Below are positions 36,040 through 47,641 of a stretch of DNA of 64,000 bases, piece by piece. Origin of the DNA: Pontederia crassipes (Eukaryota > Streptophyta > Magnoliopsida > Commelinales > Pontederiaceae); the NCBI GenBank assembly GCA_030549335.1, contig CM060195.1, positions 24,804,874-24,868,873 on the forward strand, given 5' to 3'. A program made the translations under genes and the position numbers. Every line of letters starts with the position of its first letter. The stretch's first letter is position 1. Under the pieces are notes generated by a model that was given only the letters and a program-made list of their open reading frames with translations, ran no database searches and was not told the DNA's origin.

Positions 36040-39000
36040 ATGAGAGTACCCGTCGCCAATGTGTGTCATGCAGCATATTTGTGTTGCTTGATGCTCGGTG
36101 GTCTGCATCTCGTTGTTACAGCTTCCTTGGGTATGTTGATCATCTCCTGAACTGAAACCACTGTTTCACTCACTTTGTTGATGATCAGTATGTATGAACA
36201 AATTGACTCACTTGATGTTTTATTTTGCTTTTCTTTTGTTCTTTTCTTTTTCCCTTCCCTTTACGCAGTAGAAGGCCCGTTGTATGATTATTCTGCTTTT
36301 ACCCAGGTATTCCAACTTCTTGTCAGTTTCATTTTAACCACAGGAGAATTTGATCTGAGGCATTGCTTGTATGTGTGTGATTTCTCATGTTGCTTGTTGC
36401 AGTGTGTATACATTAAGATTTCCCACACTTGTAAGGATTATGAAATATCTATGCTCGATTAATCCGTTTAGTTTAGATATCTGCCAGCGGCTGGAAGCAG
36501 ATCTCATCAAAATTGGAAACTTATTCCAAACAGAAATTAACACAACAGATAAAATTTGTGGGGCGTAAAGTCATGTGGATATTTTTTAATGTCTGAAAGA
36601 TAGCTCACATTTTGACGTTGCTGAGTAATACTATTTCCAGTGCAAACCTCACCCGGAGCCTCCTCTCTATAATGGAGGGATTCTGCGGCAAAGCACAGGG
36701 ACTCCAGTTTCGTACCATAAGACAGAAACAGGCATATACGCTCCTGCATTTATGCTGTTCAACCTCACCAGGACAACAAGATACAGTTTCTCTTGTAAGC
36801 ACTTGCCACATCCTCCCTGTACTGTTAAGCAGGCATAACACAGTGGACGTATTAGAGAAAGAGCCCTGTCAAAAGTTAATTCTCTGAATTCGTACCTTAA
36901 ATCCATTTGATGTTGATATCAAATTAGTACCTCAATTTTGTAAAAGATTCATCAATCCCTTTCACGTATTAATCATTTTTAGTAACATATTACACAATAA
37001 TCTTAAATTTCAAATGATTTGTGATAGAATAATTGATTTTAATATATTTTTATAGAAAAATTATTTTTTTATAATTGTGTTTTGATTAAGAGAAAATTAT
37101 CTATGTACATTTTTTCCTTAAAAATATGAGATAATGACATGTGGCATGATAAAATTTTAATTTTAATATAGTATAGTATATAAATGTAAATATGTGTTAT
37201 TTATTATCATAATAAATATAAAATTATCACTTATGATTGAAAGTTATTATCTAATATGTACTAAAAATTATTAATATGTGAAAGGAACTAAATTTGAAAT
37301 ATTTAAATAGTTGAGGGACTAATTTGTTACTTTACAAAGTTAGGGTACTAACTTAGGATCAACATCAAAGTTTGAGTATCAATCTTGAAAATTCCTCAGA
37401 AATCAATGTTAGGCTTTTTGAAGTTTCATGCTTCAGATTATCTAGAATGTTAAGTTGACGCAGTTTTATTGTTTAATGTACTTTTATTCTTTAGGTTGGG
37501 TGAAAATTGGAGGATCAGACTCGGTTCTTGTCAGAGCAGGACTGTCCGCTGAGAGTGAGAGACTGAAATGCGTTGGAAGTGTAGTAGCAAGAAACGGATG
37601 CTGGTCATTTCTCAAGGGTGGCTTTGTCCTTGATGATTCCTCACAATCCTCCATTCTTTACTTTCAAGTTAAGTTGTCCTTCTGATCTGATATTCTTGTC
37701 CTCAAAAGAAAAAAGAAAAAAAATCACCAACTTGACAATAACAATATGTTGATTTCCTTGTTTCCTTTGCAGAGGACAGACAACATGGCAACTGAAATTT
37801 TAGTTGAGAGTGCCTCATTGCAACCATTCTCAGTAGAGCAGTGGACAATGCATCAGCGTGACATCATAAGAACTGTACTAATAATTACATGTCCATCACC
37901 ATTATTTCGGTCGTGAGACATACGTCCATTTTATAAATTCAATCAGTTATCAGCATCTCTACCTAACATAACCTTCTTATTAAGAAGAAAATCTAACATA
38001 GCAAAAGGGTCATTTCTGAGCAGAAAAGAAAGCGGGCAGCAGTGATCCATGTTGTGGATAAAGAAGGGAACCAGATCAGTGGAGCGTCCGTTTCCATGCA
38101 GCAGATCAAAAGAGAGTTCCCTTTTGGCTCTGCAATCGCTCAAACCATCCTTCAGCATAAGCCATATCAGGTTGCCAACTTTACGACTATATTTATGTTC
38201 TGCAATTAAATTGAATCATTCAGTTCAAGGCTTGAGATCGGTACAAGTCATTTTGGCATTCCACTGCAGGAATGGTTCATTGAGCGATTCAATGCAGCGG
38301 TTTTTGAGAACGAGTTAAAGTGGTATGCTACTGAACCTGAGCCGGGGAAGCTCAATTACACTCTCGCAGATCAAATGCTGCAATTTGTCATGGCCAACCG
38401 GATCGTAACCCGGGGACACAACATCTTCTGGGAGGACCCAAACTATACACCTTCCTGGGTCCACAGCCTTACCGGCGACGCCCTCCGAGCAGCTGTCAAC
38501 TCTCGCGTTCTTAGCTTGCTGTCCAGGTACAAGGGACAGTTCATACACTGGGATGTCAGCAATGAGATGCTTCACTACAACTTCTACGAGCAGCAACTTG
38601 GACGCAATGCGTCTTTTGAATTCTTTCACACAGCACAGCAGCATGACCCCCTGGCTACTTTGTTTATGAACGAGTACAATGTCGTGGAGACATGCGAAGA
38701 TGCGAATTCAAACGTTGATGCCTATATATCGACACTCGCCGAGCTTAAGAATGGAGGTGCCATATTGGAAGGGATTGGATTATAAGGACACTTCTCCAAA
38801 CCCAACATTCCCTTGATGAGAGCTGTGCTAGACAAGTTAGCCACTTTGAAGCTTCCAATTTGGCTGACAGAGATCGACATAAGCAAGAGCTTTGATCAGC
38901 AAAAACAAGTAATGAGATTTGCTTAATGTTCTCAGTTGCAGATCATTCTGTCCATGGATTGATCACTCCAAGTAACTTTTTGCAGGCTCAATATCTTGAG

Positions 39001-39318
39001 GAAGTGCTGAGAGAAGGGTTCTCCTACCCATCTGTCAATGGCATCATCATGTGGGCAGCGCTTCATCCATCTGGCTGCTACCAGATGTGCCTTACTGACC
39101 AAAGCTTAAGAAACCTCCCCACAGGAGATGTGGTGGACAAGCTCTTGGAGGAATGGGGGACGAATGAAGAGGGTCCAACTGATGACCATGGAGAATACAG
39201 CTTCAGTGGTTATTTAGGGGACTACAAGGTGAATGTAATTACTGCAAACAAGTCTGTGGAGACCATCTTCGTCCTCAGTCAAGGCGATGAGACTGAGCAT
39301 TTCCACGTTCAACTTTAA
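36040..39318 (+). pseudogene. GH10 endo-1,4-beta-xylanase (plant CBM22-GH10 type) with one premature stop
   Basis: My exon model is 36040-36130, 36269-36306, 36641-36794, 37495-37667, 37773-37874, 38024-38170, 38270-38908 and 38986-39318. All introns are GT-AG and phases agree, giving 558 codons, a normal family length. Residues 1-30 look like a signal peptide. About 44-180 form a CBM22-like carbohydrate-binding domain (GCWSFLKGGFVLDDSS). About 215-500 form the GH10 barrel, which in this family cuts xylan in the cell wall. The acid/base glutamate is in WDVSNEMLH (residue 334) and the nucleophile in WLTEIDIS (residue 436). Between them TAA at 38783-38785 (codon 407) replaces the glutamate or glutamine usual after GIGL. 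Everything downstream remains open. The truncated product would lack the nucleophile. This could be a recent pseudogene, a null allele or a sequencing error. Confidence 0.88.
36889..37389. mobile_element. MITE-like insertion in intron 3 of the xylanase gene (possible Mutator type)
   Basis: The first and last roughly 110 bp of this segment are inverted partners: TTTGATGTTGAT, AATTAGTACC and TTTGTAAA occur in the same order on opposite strands. AATTCTCTGAA (36878-36888) and AATTCCTCAGAA (37390-37401) flank it as a possible 9-11 bp duplication, which would suit a Mutator-like MITE. No coding capacity. Confidence 0.55.
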
Positions 39319-39773
39319 GCGTTCATGTCTGCGTTGCCAGATTGAAGGAGGGAAAAAAAAAAGAAAATGTCATATTTTGAAGGTAGTAAATTTGATAGAA
39401 TAGTGATCTCTATAACTTAAATGCTAGGATTCCGATTCCCTCATAAAACAGTAACCCAAAACATCTAGTAGATTCTGTTGGAGTTCCTGCGGAGCAAGAG
39501 CAGCAGCAGTTTTGTCGTGTGTGAAGCTTTACTTCATTAGTTTGTAACACGGACCGATTAATCCAGTTTAACACTTTGTGTTGGTTGCATTTTACTATAA
39601 ATAGATATAACGAGTCTATGTGTTGTAATTGCCCGATCACTTGTGACTCACTTTTGCATTTCTCCTTCTTTTATTCTTGTCCTCCGGTAGTAAGACTCAT
39701 CGGAGCTCAATCAAAGTTTCTTAGCATGTTATCACAGCTTGAGCTTGGCCGAACCGTTTGAGCTCTTCTAGTT
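39319..39773. other. 3' flank of the xylanase gene
   Basis: No gene seen; it probably contains the 3' untranslated region. It ends with GTT, the target duplication of the CACTA element that follows. Confidence 0.4.
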
Positions 39774-40049
39774 CACTACAAGAAAAATCGCTATTTCCGA
39801 CGATATGGGATGTCGAAAATTATCAAAAATCCGTCGGAAAGATAAGTTTGTGGTGGATATTCTGACGACTATCAAAATCGTAAAAAGTTCTCATGCCCCG
39901 AGCCGTGACAAACTTTTACCACGGTTTTAGCCACGAGAAAATTCCCACGGCCGAAGTCATGGGAAGTTCCCACGGCCCAAGCCGCGAGAGGTTCGGCTGG
40001 GGCCATGTGTCATTGTCGAAAAGTTTTTTTCAAATATTAAAAAAACACC

Positions 40050-40950
40050 TGCCCCCAACTAGGTCGGGCGCCCACAACAATCCGTCTCATTGGCGCTCGC
40101 ATCTTGCTCCGACCCCCAACAACCAGGGCGGGCACCTGCAGCAATCCGCCTGATCAATGCCCATAGCTTGATCCGCCCCCCTGCAGCTTGATTGGTCGTC
40201 CGCAGCAATTCGACAGGCCGCTTGAAGCTTGATCTGGCCGCCTACAGCAATCCACCCGACCGTAGCCTGATCAGGCACCTGTGGACAATCGATCGGCCGC
40301 AGGCAGTTGGACCCGGCCACCTGGCAGCCAAACGGATGTTTGGTGCCTAGGTCCCGCCGTCCACAGCTTGATCAGGGGTTAAATTCGACCACGGGAGGAC
40401 AGACCAGGTTGCCTGTAGCTTGTTGGACTGCTCGCAGCCTGATCAGCCATAGGGCGGGAAGATCCAACCAAGCCGCAACCTGATCGGTCATATCAAACTG
40501 CCCGCAGCCAAATCGGTCGTCAGGCAGCCAAATCCGATCGCCTAAAGCCCGATCGGCCGTCGGGCGGTCAAATTCAGCCGCCCCAGTCCAATTGACTGCA
40601 AGGCAGGAAGATCCGACCAATCCGCAGCCTGATCGGCCAGATCCGATCGCCGACAACTCAATCAGTCGCCGGGTAGTTAGATCCGACTATCCTCAGCCTG
40701 ATCGACTGTCGAGAGGGCATATTAGGCCGCCCATAGCTTGATCGACCATCAGGCGGCTAGATTCGACCCCTCGTAGCCCGATCGGCCGCAGGATGGCCAG
40801 ATCCGACCAATTTGTAGCCCGATCGGCAGCCGGGGGGCCAGATCCATCCGCTTGCAACACAATCGGCTGTCGGGCGGCCAAATCAGGCCGCCCACAGCCT
40901 GATCAGCCACCCGCGGCCCAATCCACCGATTGGCGGCCGGAGAAGAGGGG
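40050..40950. repeat. GC-rich irregular tandem repeats with GATCGGCCG-type cores
   Basis: Repeated words such as CAGCCTGATCGGCC, TCGGGCGGCCAAAT and AGATCCGACCA recur every 50-60 bp with much variation. Several frames read through on both strands because the period keeps phase locally; none resembles a known protein. Confidence 0.75.
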
Positions 40951-41099
40951 GAGAGGGAGCCACCGGAGGCAGAGAGTGTCCGAGGGAGAGAGTGCCACCG
41001 AAGGGAGATATCACGAGAAGGAGAGCAACTTCGGTCGGTCAGGCGGAGGGAGATATAGAGTGATGAGATGGAAAAAAATGGCAGGCAGATCATGCGGGA

Positions 41100-41990
41100 A
41101 TAATATTTTAACATTTTGACGGTTGCGGTCGTGGGAAGTTCCAACGGCTGCGGCCGTGGGAAGTTCTGACGGTTGTGGCAGTGGGAAAAACTTATTTTTT
41201 TATTCAATCGCATGTAATGCGTTTCAATATAAAATATTATTTTAACTTTCTCATGGCTGTAACCGTGGGAAGTTCCGATGGCTGCGGCCATGGAAAAGAC
41301 TTACTTTTTTTATTCCCCAAACCTTCCTACGTCTGCAGTCATGGGAAGTTCTGATAGTTGCGACCGTGGGAAAGACTTATTTTTTATTCAATTGCGTGTA
41401 ATGCATATTCAATATAAAAAAATATTTAACTTTTCTATAGCTACAATCGTGGAAAGTTCCGATGGTGGCCGTGGGAAACCCGCGTGTAAGAAATATACAA
41501 TATAAAATAATATTTAAACTTTCCCATGGCTACAGTCGTAGAAAGTTTCAACGGTTGCGGCCGTGGAAAGACTTTATTTTATTAAATTGCGTATTCAATA
41601 TAAAATAATATTTAAATTTTTCGACGGGCTGCAGCCGTGGGAAGTTCCGACGGCTGCGGCTGTGGGAAAGACATTTTTTTATTCACCCGCGTGTAAGACA
41701 TATTCAATATAAAATAATATTTAAATTTTTCGACGGCTGTAGCCGTGGGAAGTTCCGACGGCTGCAGCCATGGGAATGACCTATTTTTTTATTTACCCGC
41801 GTGTAAGACATTGAATATAAAATAATATTTAAACTTTTCGATGGCTGCAGCCGTGGCAAGTTCTGACGGCTGCGGCCTTGGGAACACCCGTTTGACAATA
41901 TAAAATATTGTTTTTGTATTTCCCACAGCTGGAGCTATAAAAAATTTCGACGTTGCAGCCGTGGGAATGTCATCCTTTGCATATGAATGA
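41100..41990. repeat. Subterminal array of about 100-bp units with CGGCTGCGGCCGTGGGAAG motif
   Basis: About nine copies of GCCGTGGGAAGTTCCGACGG-like sequence alternate with AT-rich spacers containing TTCAATATAAAATAATATTT. The inverse of the same motif appears near the left end (about 39890-39990). This fits CACTA transposase-binding repeats. Confidence 0.85.
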
Positions 41991-42299
41991 GGTATTATGA
42001 TATAAATTGTGATTTTATATTTTTGACGGCTATAGCCGTCGAAACCTATGATGGATATTCATAATTGTCCGTCGAAAAAACATGATTTTGTTGTAGTGGT
42101 TGAAGCTCGTCACTGCACTGCCAGAAGTAGTTCATGTCTTCCAAGCAAAGCGTCATCCACCTTCCATGGCGCCTGATTCCTGGTGATGATGAGCGCGATC
42201 AAGGTCGGCGAGTTTCTTTCTTTCTTCTCATTCTCTTCCACATTTTAATTATTCTAGTTTCTTTACCTCTTTTTTATTTCTTTACAATACCTTGTTCTT

Positions 42300-43150
42300 C
42301 GTTTCGAGAGAGAAAGTAACATTTCCTACTTAGAAGCTTTCACTCGCATTAGCAATTTGTTATCACTCATGAGCATATCCACCTATATTACAATGGTACT
42401 ACAACACTCTTCAATCTTTTGGACTTCACAAGTGTTTAGCCTATTTTTCCTCAGAAGTCTTGGCCTTCTTGAAATTTATTGACCTATTTTGAGTCTCTAA
42501 ACTTCCCATAGTCGTTGTCCTCCAAAACTAGTCATTTTTCACTTTTCAAAAAAATTTCAAACATCAAAACCATTTTTTGAGCATTCGAACCTTTTCTGAC
42601 TAGTCTTTATAATTGTTGGACTTGTTACAAATAGTTTGAACATCTGATAATAATGAGGATCGAACTTTCAAACCTCATTTTTGAAAAAAAAAATCTTTGT
42701 CCAAGATTTTTTAATGCTTGAATCCAAACTTTTCCATCCCAATGTATGTCAATACTTTGATACCAACACTTTTTATATATAACTTTTTTGCATAATTATC
42801 CAAATGAGATACTTTTTTAGTCTATGGAAAGTAATAAAATTATCTCGAAGTCTCATATATTTACCTTTCATTAAATGTTCAATGCATAAATATCAAATAC
42901 ATGTTTAGTACATATGAGATGATTTTATAGGTAACTTTTTGAGTATCTATCCAAATGAGATTATTTTTTTATTATCTAGAAAGCTAAATATTTTTTACAA
43001 ATCACCTAATCTAAATATCATGAGAACATCAACAAATATTGACTAGAATTTCCAAATTAAACTCTTTCCATAAGTCAAATATATAACATTAAATATTAAA
43101 GATTTATATCACCAAAATGTAATTATCTAAGACATAAAATCTAGATTACA
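42300..43150 (-). repeat. Decayed Sirevirus-like LTR sequence
   Basis: Motifs such as TATCCAAATGAGAT, CTAGAAAGCTAA and CACAAGTGTTTAGCC recur here and in the relic at 18370-19300 in the same relative order. Ends are not recognisable, and the assignment rests on that resemblance only. Confidence 0.35.
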
Positions 43151-43495
43151 CATGATTTTTGTGTCATCACTCTGAAAAGAAAATGAATTATGATGAAGTT
43201 ATTGGATAATTAGTTGTAGTGAGGTGGTAGTTATGCTTATGTGTTATGATGTAATGTTATTAAGCATTATCTCCCACTTTTTTAGGTATTATGTCCATGT
43301 TCTCCTATTGCACCATATGAAGTTGTATGTTTATTTATAGGTCACCTCATTTTTAGTTTTTTAAAAATGAATCATGCAATAATATTTTTTCTCAAAAAAT
43401 TATTCCTTTATTACTCTAATTTGTGCTAAATTATTTTTCTAGTTTATCCTTTAATTTCCAGCAAGTAATTAGTATCACATTAGGTTTCGAAGTAC

Positions 43496-44240
43496 TTGGG
43501 TAGGACATTTGCAAATTTGAAGTTGCTATCAAGTGCAAATGTACAATTAATCGGTGCTCGAACAAGCAAAAGTGTAGCACAAAATATAGTTGTGAACTGC
43601 GGTAGTGTAAGTTTCTCCCAATCTTTAATTCCCATTTTCAAAGGTGATAACTATGAGTTTTGGAATATCGAAATGAAAATTTTGTTTGTGTCATTAGTCC
43701 TTTGATATTTGATTCAAAATGAATATGGATATGCAAATCCATATGAAGAAGGGGAATTAAAGGAAAACAAAAAGAAAGATGCAAAGACATTATTTCCTAT
43801 TCTGCATATATAATACTATTTTTTTGCATAATTACAAGTACAATTACCTCAAAGCATACATGGGGTATATTAAAAATAGAGTATCGACAAACATCAAATG
43901 CAATCATAGTTAAATTACAAATTCTTCATCGAGAATTTGAGGTGTTTATGAAAGAAAATGAGTCTATTCAAGAATTTTTATCAAGAGTAACTACTGTGGT
44001 TAGCCAAATCTTATAGAGAAAAGATTGATGATAAAACTGTTGTTAAAGTTTTAAGGAGTTTGACCTCAAAATTTGATTATGTGGCTGTTGTAATTGACGA
44101 GTTTAAAGATTTATCTATATTCTCTTTTGATGAACTAATGGATTCTTTGCAAGCACATGTGACAAGAATGAGCAGATTTATAGAAAAAGCTGAAGAAAAA
44201 CTTTTCAAGCCAAAACAATATCACCTCGATCTGATTGTAA
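43496..44240 (+). pseudogene. copia gag (UBN2-type) relic
   Basis: An early segment, FKGDNYEFWNIEMKILF (about 43640-43690), and a later one, VVKVLRSLTSKFDYVAVVI then FSFDELMDSLQAHVTRMSRF (about 44040-44190), are the typical start and end of the UBN2 gag domain. The middle is broken by stops and frameshifts. No zinc knuckle, pol or LTR is attached. Confidence 0.75.
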
Positions 44241-44282
44241 TAGAGCTTGTAGTCATGGCGAATTGTTCTTGGTTACTCTAAT

Positions 44283-45036
44283 TTATGCTGAATTATTTTT
44301 CTACTTTATCCTTTAGTTTTCAACATAAGTAAATGGGTAACATTTGGATAAAGAATTATTCTAGCTCATGATATGAAGATCTTCTAGTCCATGAAGCATT
44401 TGGTTCCTCTATGTAAATAATTGTTTATGACCATGAGTATTAGAGGTGTACCATCTAATTAAACTATTGGAAAATTGGTTTGTATGCTTAACAAATGATT
44501 CTTAATGTTACTCTGATATATTATATGCTCCTATTTTCATGAATGCTTTTAAAATATTATTTGATGACCGAGAAAGATAATGTTATGAATGGACAACAAA
44601 AAATAAGTTAAAACTTGAAAATTGAGATGTTAATTATTGTTGTACAGTCAAAATACAATCCCTAATTGAATTATTCTTGTCTCTTATTGAAGTGAAGTTG
44701 GAAAATAAAGTATATCACTAACCATAATGTGTATATTTCTAAGACATCCACTGATAGAGCATGGGACATTCAAATAATTTGCGTGATAGTAGTAACTTAA
44801 TTATGCTATGAAGATAACGTAAAAATATCACTACTTCAAAGTGAAATGAAAATCTTTTAATTTATCTTATGATAAGAAAAAATAAAAAATATTACATATA
44901 GAATTTATGTCATGTTTAAAGAGTTATAAAAAATGTTACATACAGAATTTATGTCATGTTTAAAGAGTTATAAGATGACATTGATATTTAATAAGAAAGC
45001 TGACATCAAAAAAATTAATACGCATGATAAGTTTTC
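44283..45036. other. AT-rich sequence, no gene seen
   Basis: A direct repeat of about 38 bp (ACAGAATTTATGTCATGTTT and following) appears near 44895-44930 and 44940-44972. Otherwise nothing recognisable. Confidence 0.4.
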
Positions 45037-45960
45037 TATAACAACCTTAATTTTTTTTATTGACAATTTGGGCTTTGGGCCAAATTCCTCGTGATATCCC
45101 CTATTTAAATCCAAATCTTCTCCTTGTATGTGCACTTGATGGCTAACATTGAAAAAGGATAAAGAAGGACCATAATGAGGAAGATGAGGAAAAGAAATGA
45201 GAGGAAGAAAGAAGAGAAGAACTACATAGCATTGGTTAATGCATGTAAAAGGCATCCAACCGCTCTCTCTTATCTCGATAGTGTTCTTGTGATGGATTGA
45301 GAGTTTGAAAACTCCTTGCCCTCATATTGAATTGTCATTGAGAGATTTGATCATTCCATCTACTCCATGTTTATGCCTAGATCTATGTTTTAGTGGCCTA
45401 TATTCTAGATCCATGTTTTATATGTATTTGGAGAAAAACTCTAAAAATGAATGAGTTTTGATGTAATTTCTAGCATGTTACGATGATGTCCTAATGTATG
45501 AAAATCATGACTATTGTTCTCCATGTTTTAAATATTTGACCAAAGTTTTCTGCTAAAAAAATTATAAATTTTGGGATTGAATATTGAACTTCTGGATGCT
45601 GCCACAAACGTGCCAATCTTAGGAAACGACCATGACCGAACGAAGTCTAAAGAATCAGCCCTCTATCACACCCATGACAACTCTGTCAGGTCGAGGACAA
45701 CTGTGACAAACCTAGGCATCACCATAAGCGAGATGACAGACAAAAAAGCACAAGAAGGGCTGCACGTATGTGATGGAGTTGTCAAACTTGTGACGAGACT
45801 ATCACGATCGTGGTGAGGCATGGGCATGGCTATCACAACTCGAACGATTATGGAGAAAATGGTTGAAATAGGGGCTCTATCACACCCATGAACCTGCAGG
45901 GCCACAGTCATGACCAACAAGGCACGGACGTGAGCAAAGTGTCATGATCATGATCAATGG
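45037..45960 (+). repeat. Truncated Ty3/gypsy LTR
   Basis: Starts TATAACAACC (a decayed TGTAACACC-type end), then TTTGGGCTTTGGGCCAAATT, CTCGTGATATCCC and a TATTTAAATCC box, the same layout as 23023-23290. A segment at 45590-45960 with repeated CATGACCxACG and TATCACACCCATGA words looks like LTR repeats. No partner is present. Confidence 0.45.
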
Positions 45961-46481
45961 GAAATTCCCTCTATGTCATTTTAAATCCTATTTTCAAAAT
46001 ATTTCTATTATATATTTATTATTCTTGATTGTATGTGACATATAGATGAACAAATTGCATTTCCCCATAATTACATTAAAATTTGAAGATTGATCGACAT
46101 ATCTCCCCTCAATGACAATTATTAGATTGTTAAAGAATAATTATTCTTACACATTGGTGTATGCATTTTCGTAAGGAATAATTATTCTTGTGCTGACAAC
46201 AGTATACGTATTTCTAGTTGCCTTCGGGCGAAGGGAGCATTGTCTTCAAGGCCTAGCTAGCCTATTGTGAATAACAACATAACTATCAATTATTGGAAGA
46301 TCAAATATTATAATAGCTTATATTGAATTGATAGATTGATGCTTATGAAAGTGAAGATTGAAAGGGTTATAAAACAACCCTGAAGAAGTTATTGAGACTA
46401 TTGTTAAAGTAAGTGCAAGTCACTTATATGTCTATTGATGATTATTTTCCATGCTATTAGTATGATATTACATGTTTATAT
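45961..46481. other. AT-rich sequence, no gene seen
   Basis: Nothing recognisable. It ends in TATAT, the target duplication of element D. Confidence 0.4.
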
Positions 46482-47586
46482 TGTTGAATCCCATGTTTTG
46501 ATGATAACAAATTAAATGGATATAAAAAGTTACTAATCTACTCTCAAGTGATGATAATACAGGTGTAGGATTGATATGAACAGATTCGCAGAAGAAATCG
46601 GCAAATTAAAAGTCGAAAAAGAAAATTCAGACACGACCAGGTCGACTGACCGGTCGACCGACCAGAAGAATCGGTCGATTGATATTTTGTGAAAGGAAAG
46701 ACGACAAGATACCGGTCGACATATCGGTCGACCGACCAGAAGCACCGGTCGACTGATATTCGATGGAAGAAAAGATGACAAGATGCCTATCGACGTCGAG
46801 ACTATACCGGTCGATAGACCGATCGACAGCAATACAGACCGATCGACGTCGAGACATTACCGATCGTTGTATCGGTCAAAGGACCGGTCGACCAGACAGA
46901 GTCCAAGTGCAGAAATAAGACAACGGTCACATAGACCGGTCGACCGGCCCATCCCAGCAATCGACCGACCCTTCAGTCAAATGAACAGTAACGGCTAGAA
47001 TTTTGAGGAGAAAAATTGGAGAGACTTTTTGAACGGATTCTCAACCCTAGGAGCCTATAAAAGTAGTGTCAAAGCTTGAAAAAAATTCATCCAAGCAAGA
47101 AGGAACATCCTAGAGCTCCTCACAAGTTTTTTTAGCATAGAATTGCAATTTCTTCCCTTTTCTTTTCTTGGCCTTGAGTGTGAAGGAAAAAGTTTTGTAA
47201 AAGAAAAGAGTTAGAGGGAAACATTCATTTTCTGAAATATAGTGATATTGAGAGCTCCTTGTAAGAGAGGTGTGCCTTGCCTCTTGAGTGGAGAAGAAGG
47301 TGTGATTGTATTAAGAGGGTTGTTCTCTCCCTACAAGAAAAAAGAAAGATAGTGAATCTCCGGCGGTCTCGAGGTAGAGAAGTCGGAGCGGGGACGTAGG
47401 TCAAAGCGTTGAGGTCGAACCACGTCAACATATCGTGCCTTCTTGTATTTGTTCTTTATTCTTCATCTACGCATTATCTTTATTTGCTTGTGATCGGATT
47501 TATCATTTTTCTCCGAAGGTGAATTTTTGAAAAATCTAATTTCACCAATTCACCCCCCTCCCCCTCTTGGTGCTTTCGATTCTACA
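46482..47586 (+). repeat. 5' LTR of element D
   Basis: About 1.1 kb, highly similar to 54626-55694. It contains a cluster of ACCGGTCGACCG-type palindromes (about 46635-46975) and a TATA box (TATAAAAG at 47056-47063) followed by the probable transcribed leader. Confidence 0.92.
46635..46975. repeat. Palindrome cluster in the LTR of element D
   Basis: Many irregularly spaced copies of CCGGTCGACCG and variants (GGTCGACTGAC, CCGATCGACA) lie upstream of the TATA box. Clusters of palindromic repeats in the LTR are reported for Sireviruses. The 3' LTR has the same cluster at about 54778-55082 with a few copies missing. Confidence 0.85.
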
Positions 47587-47588
47587 AT

Positions 47589-47600
47589 TGGTGTCAGAGT
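47589..47600 (+). other. Primer binding site, element D
   Basis: TGGTGTCAGAGT, two bases after the LTR end, matches the initiator Met tRNA site TGGTATCAGAGC at 10 of 12 positions. Confidence 0.8.
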
Positions 47601-47641
47601 CAAGTTGCTCTAGCTTTAATATTTGAAATATCTTTAGAGTT

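Larger units (their letters stand above)
39774..42098. mobile_element. CACTA element composed mainly of tandem repeats
   Basis: Begins CACTACAAGAAAA and ends TTTTGTTGTAGTG, imperfect inverted ends, with GTT on both sides as target duplication. The 2325-bp interior has three parts: subterminal repeats on the left, a GC-rich tandem block (about 40050-40950), and an array of roughly 100-bp units on the right. Frames inside (such as 40749-41291 on the - strand) translate the repeats and show no transposase signature. Confidence 0.88.

Noticed and set aside
38049-38318. Alternative + strand frame across xylanase exons 6-7
   Set aside because: It is out of phase with the conserved GH10 frame and crosses an intron.
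40749-41291. 180-codon minus-strand frame as a transposase
   Set aside because: It translates the GC-rich tandem block of the CACTA element and shows no transposase motif.
46635-46975. Palindrome cluster considered as a CRISPR-like or recombination-site array
   Set aside because: Spacing is irregular and the cluster is duplicated in both LTRs of element D, so it is LTR cis-sequence.
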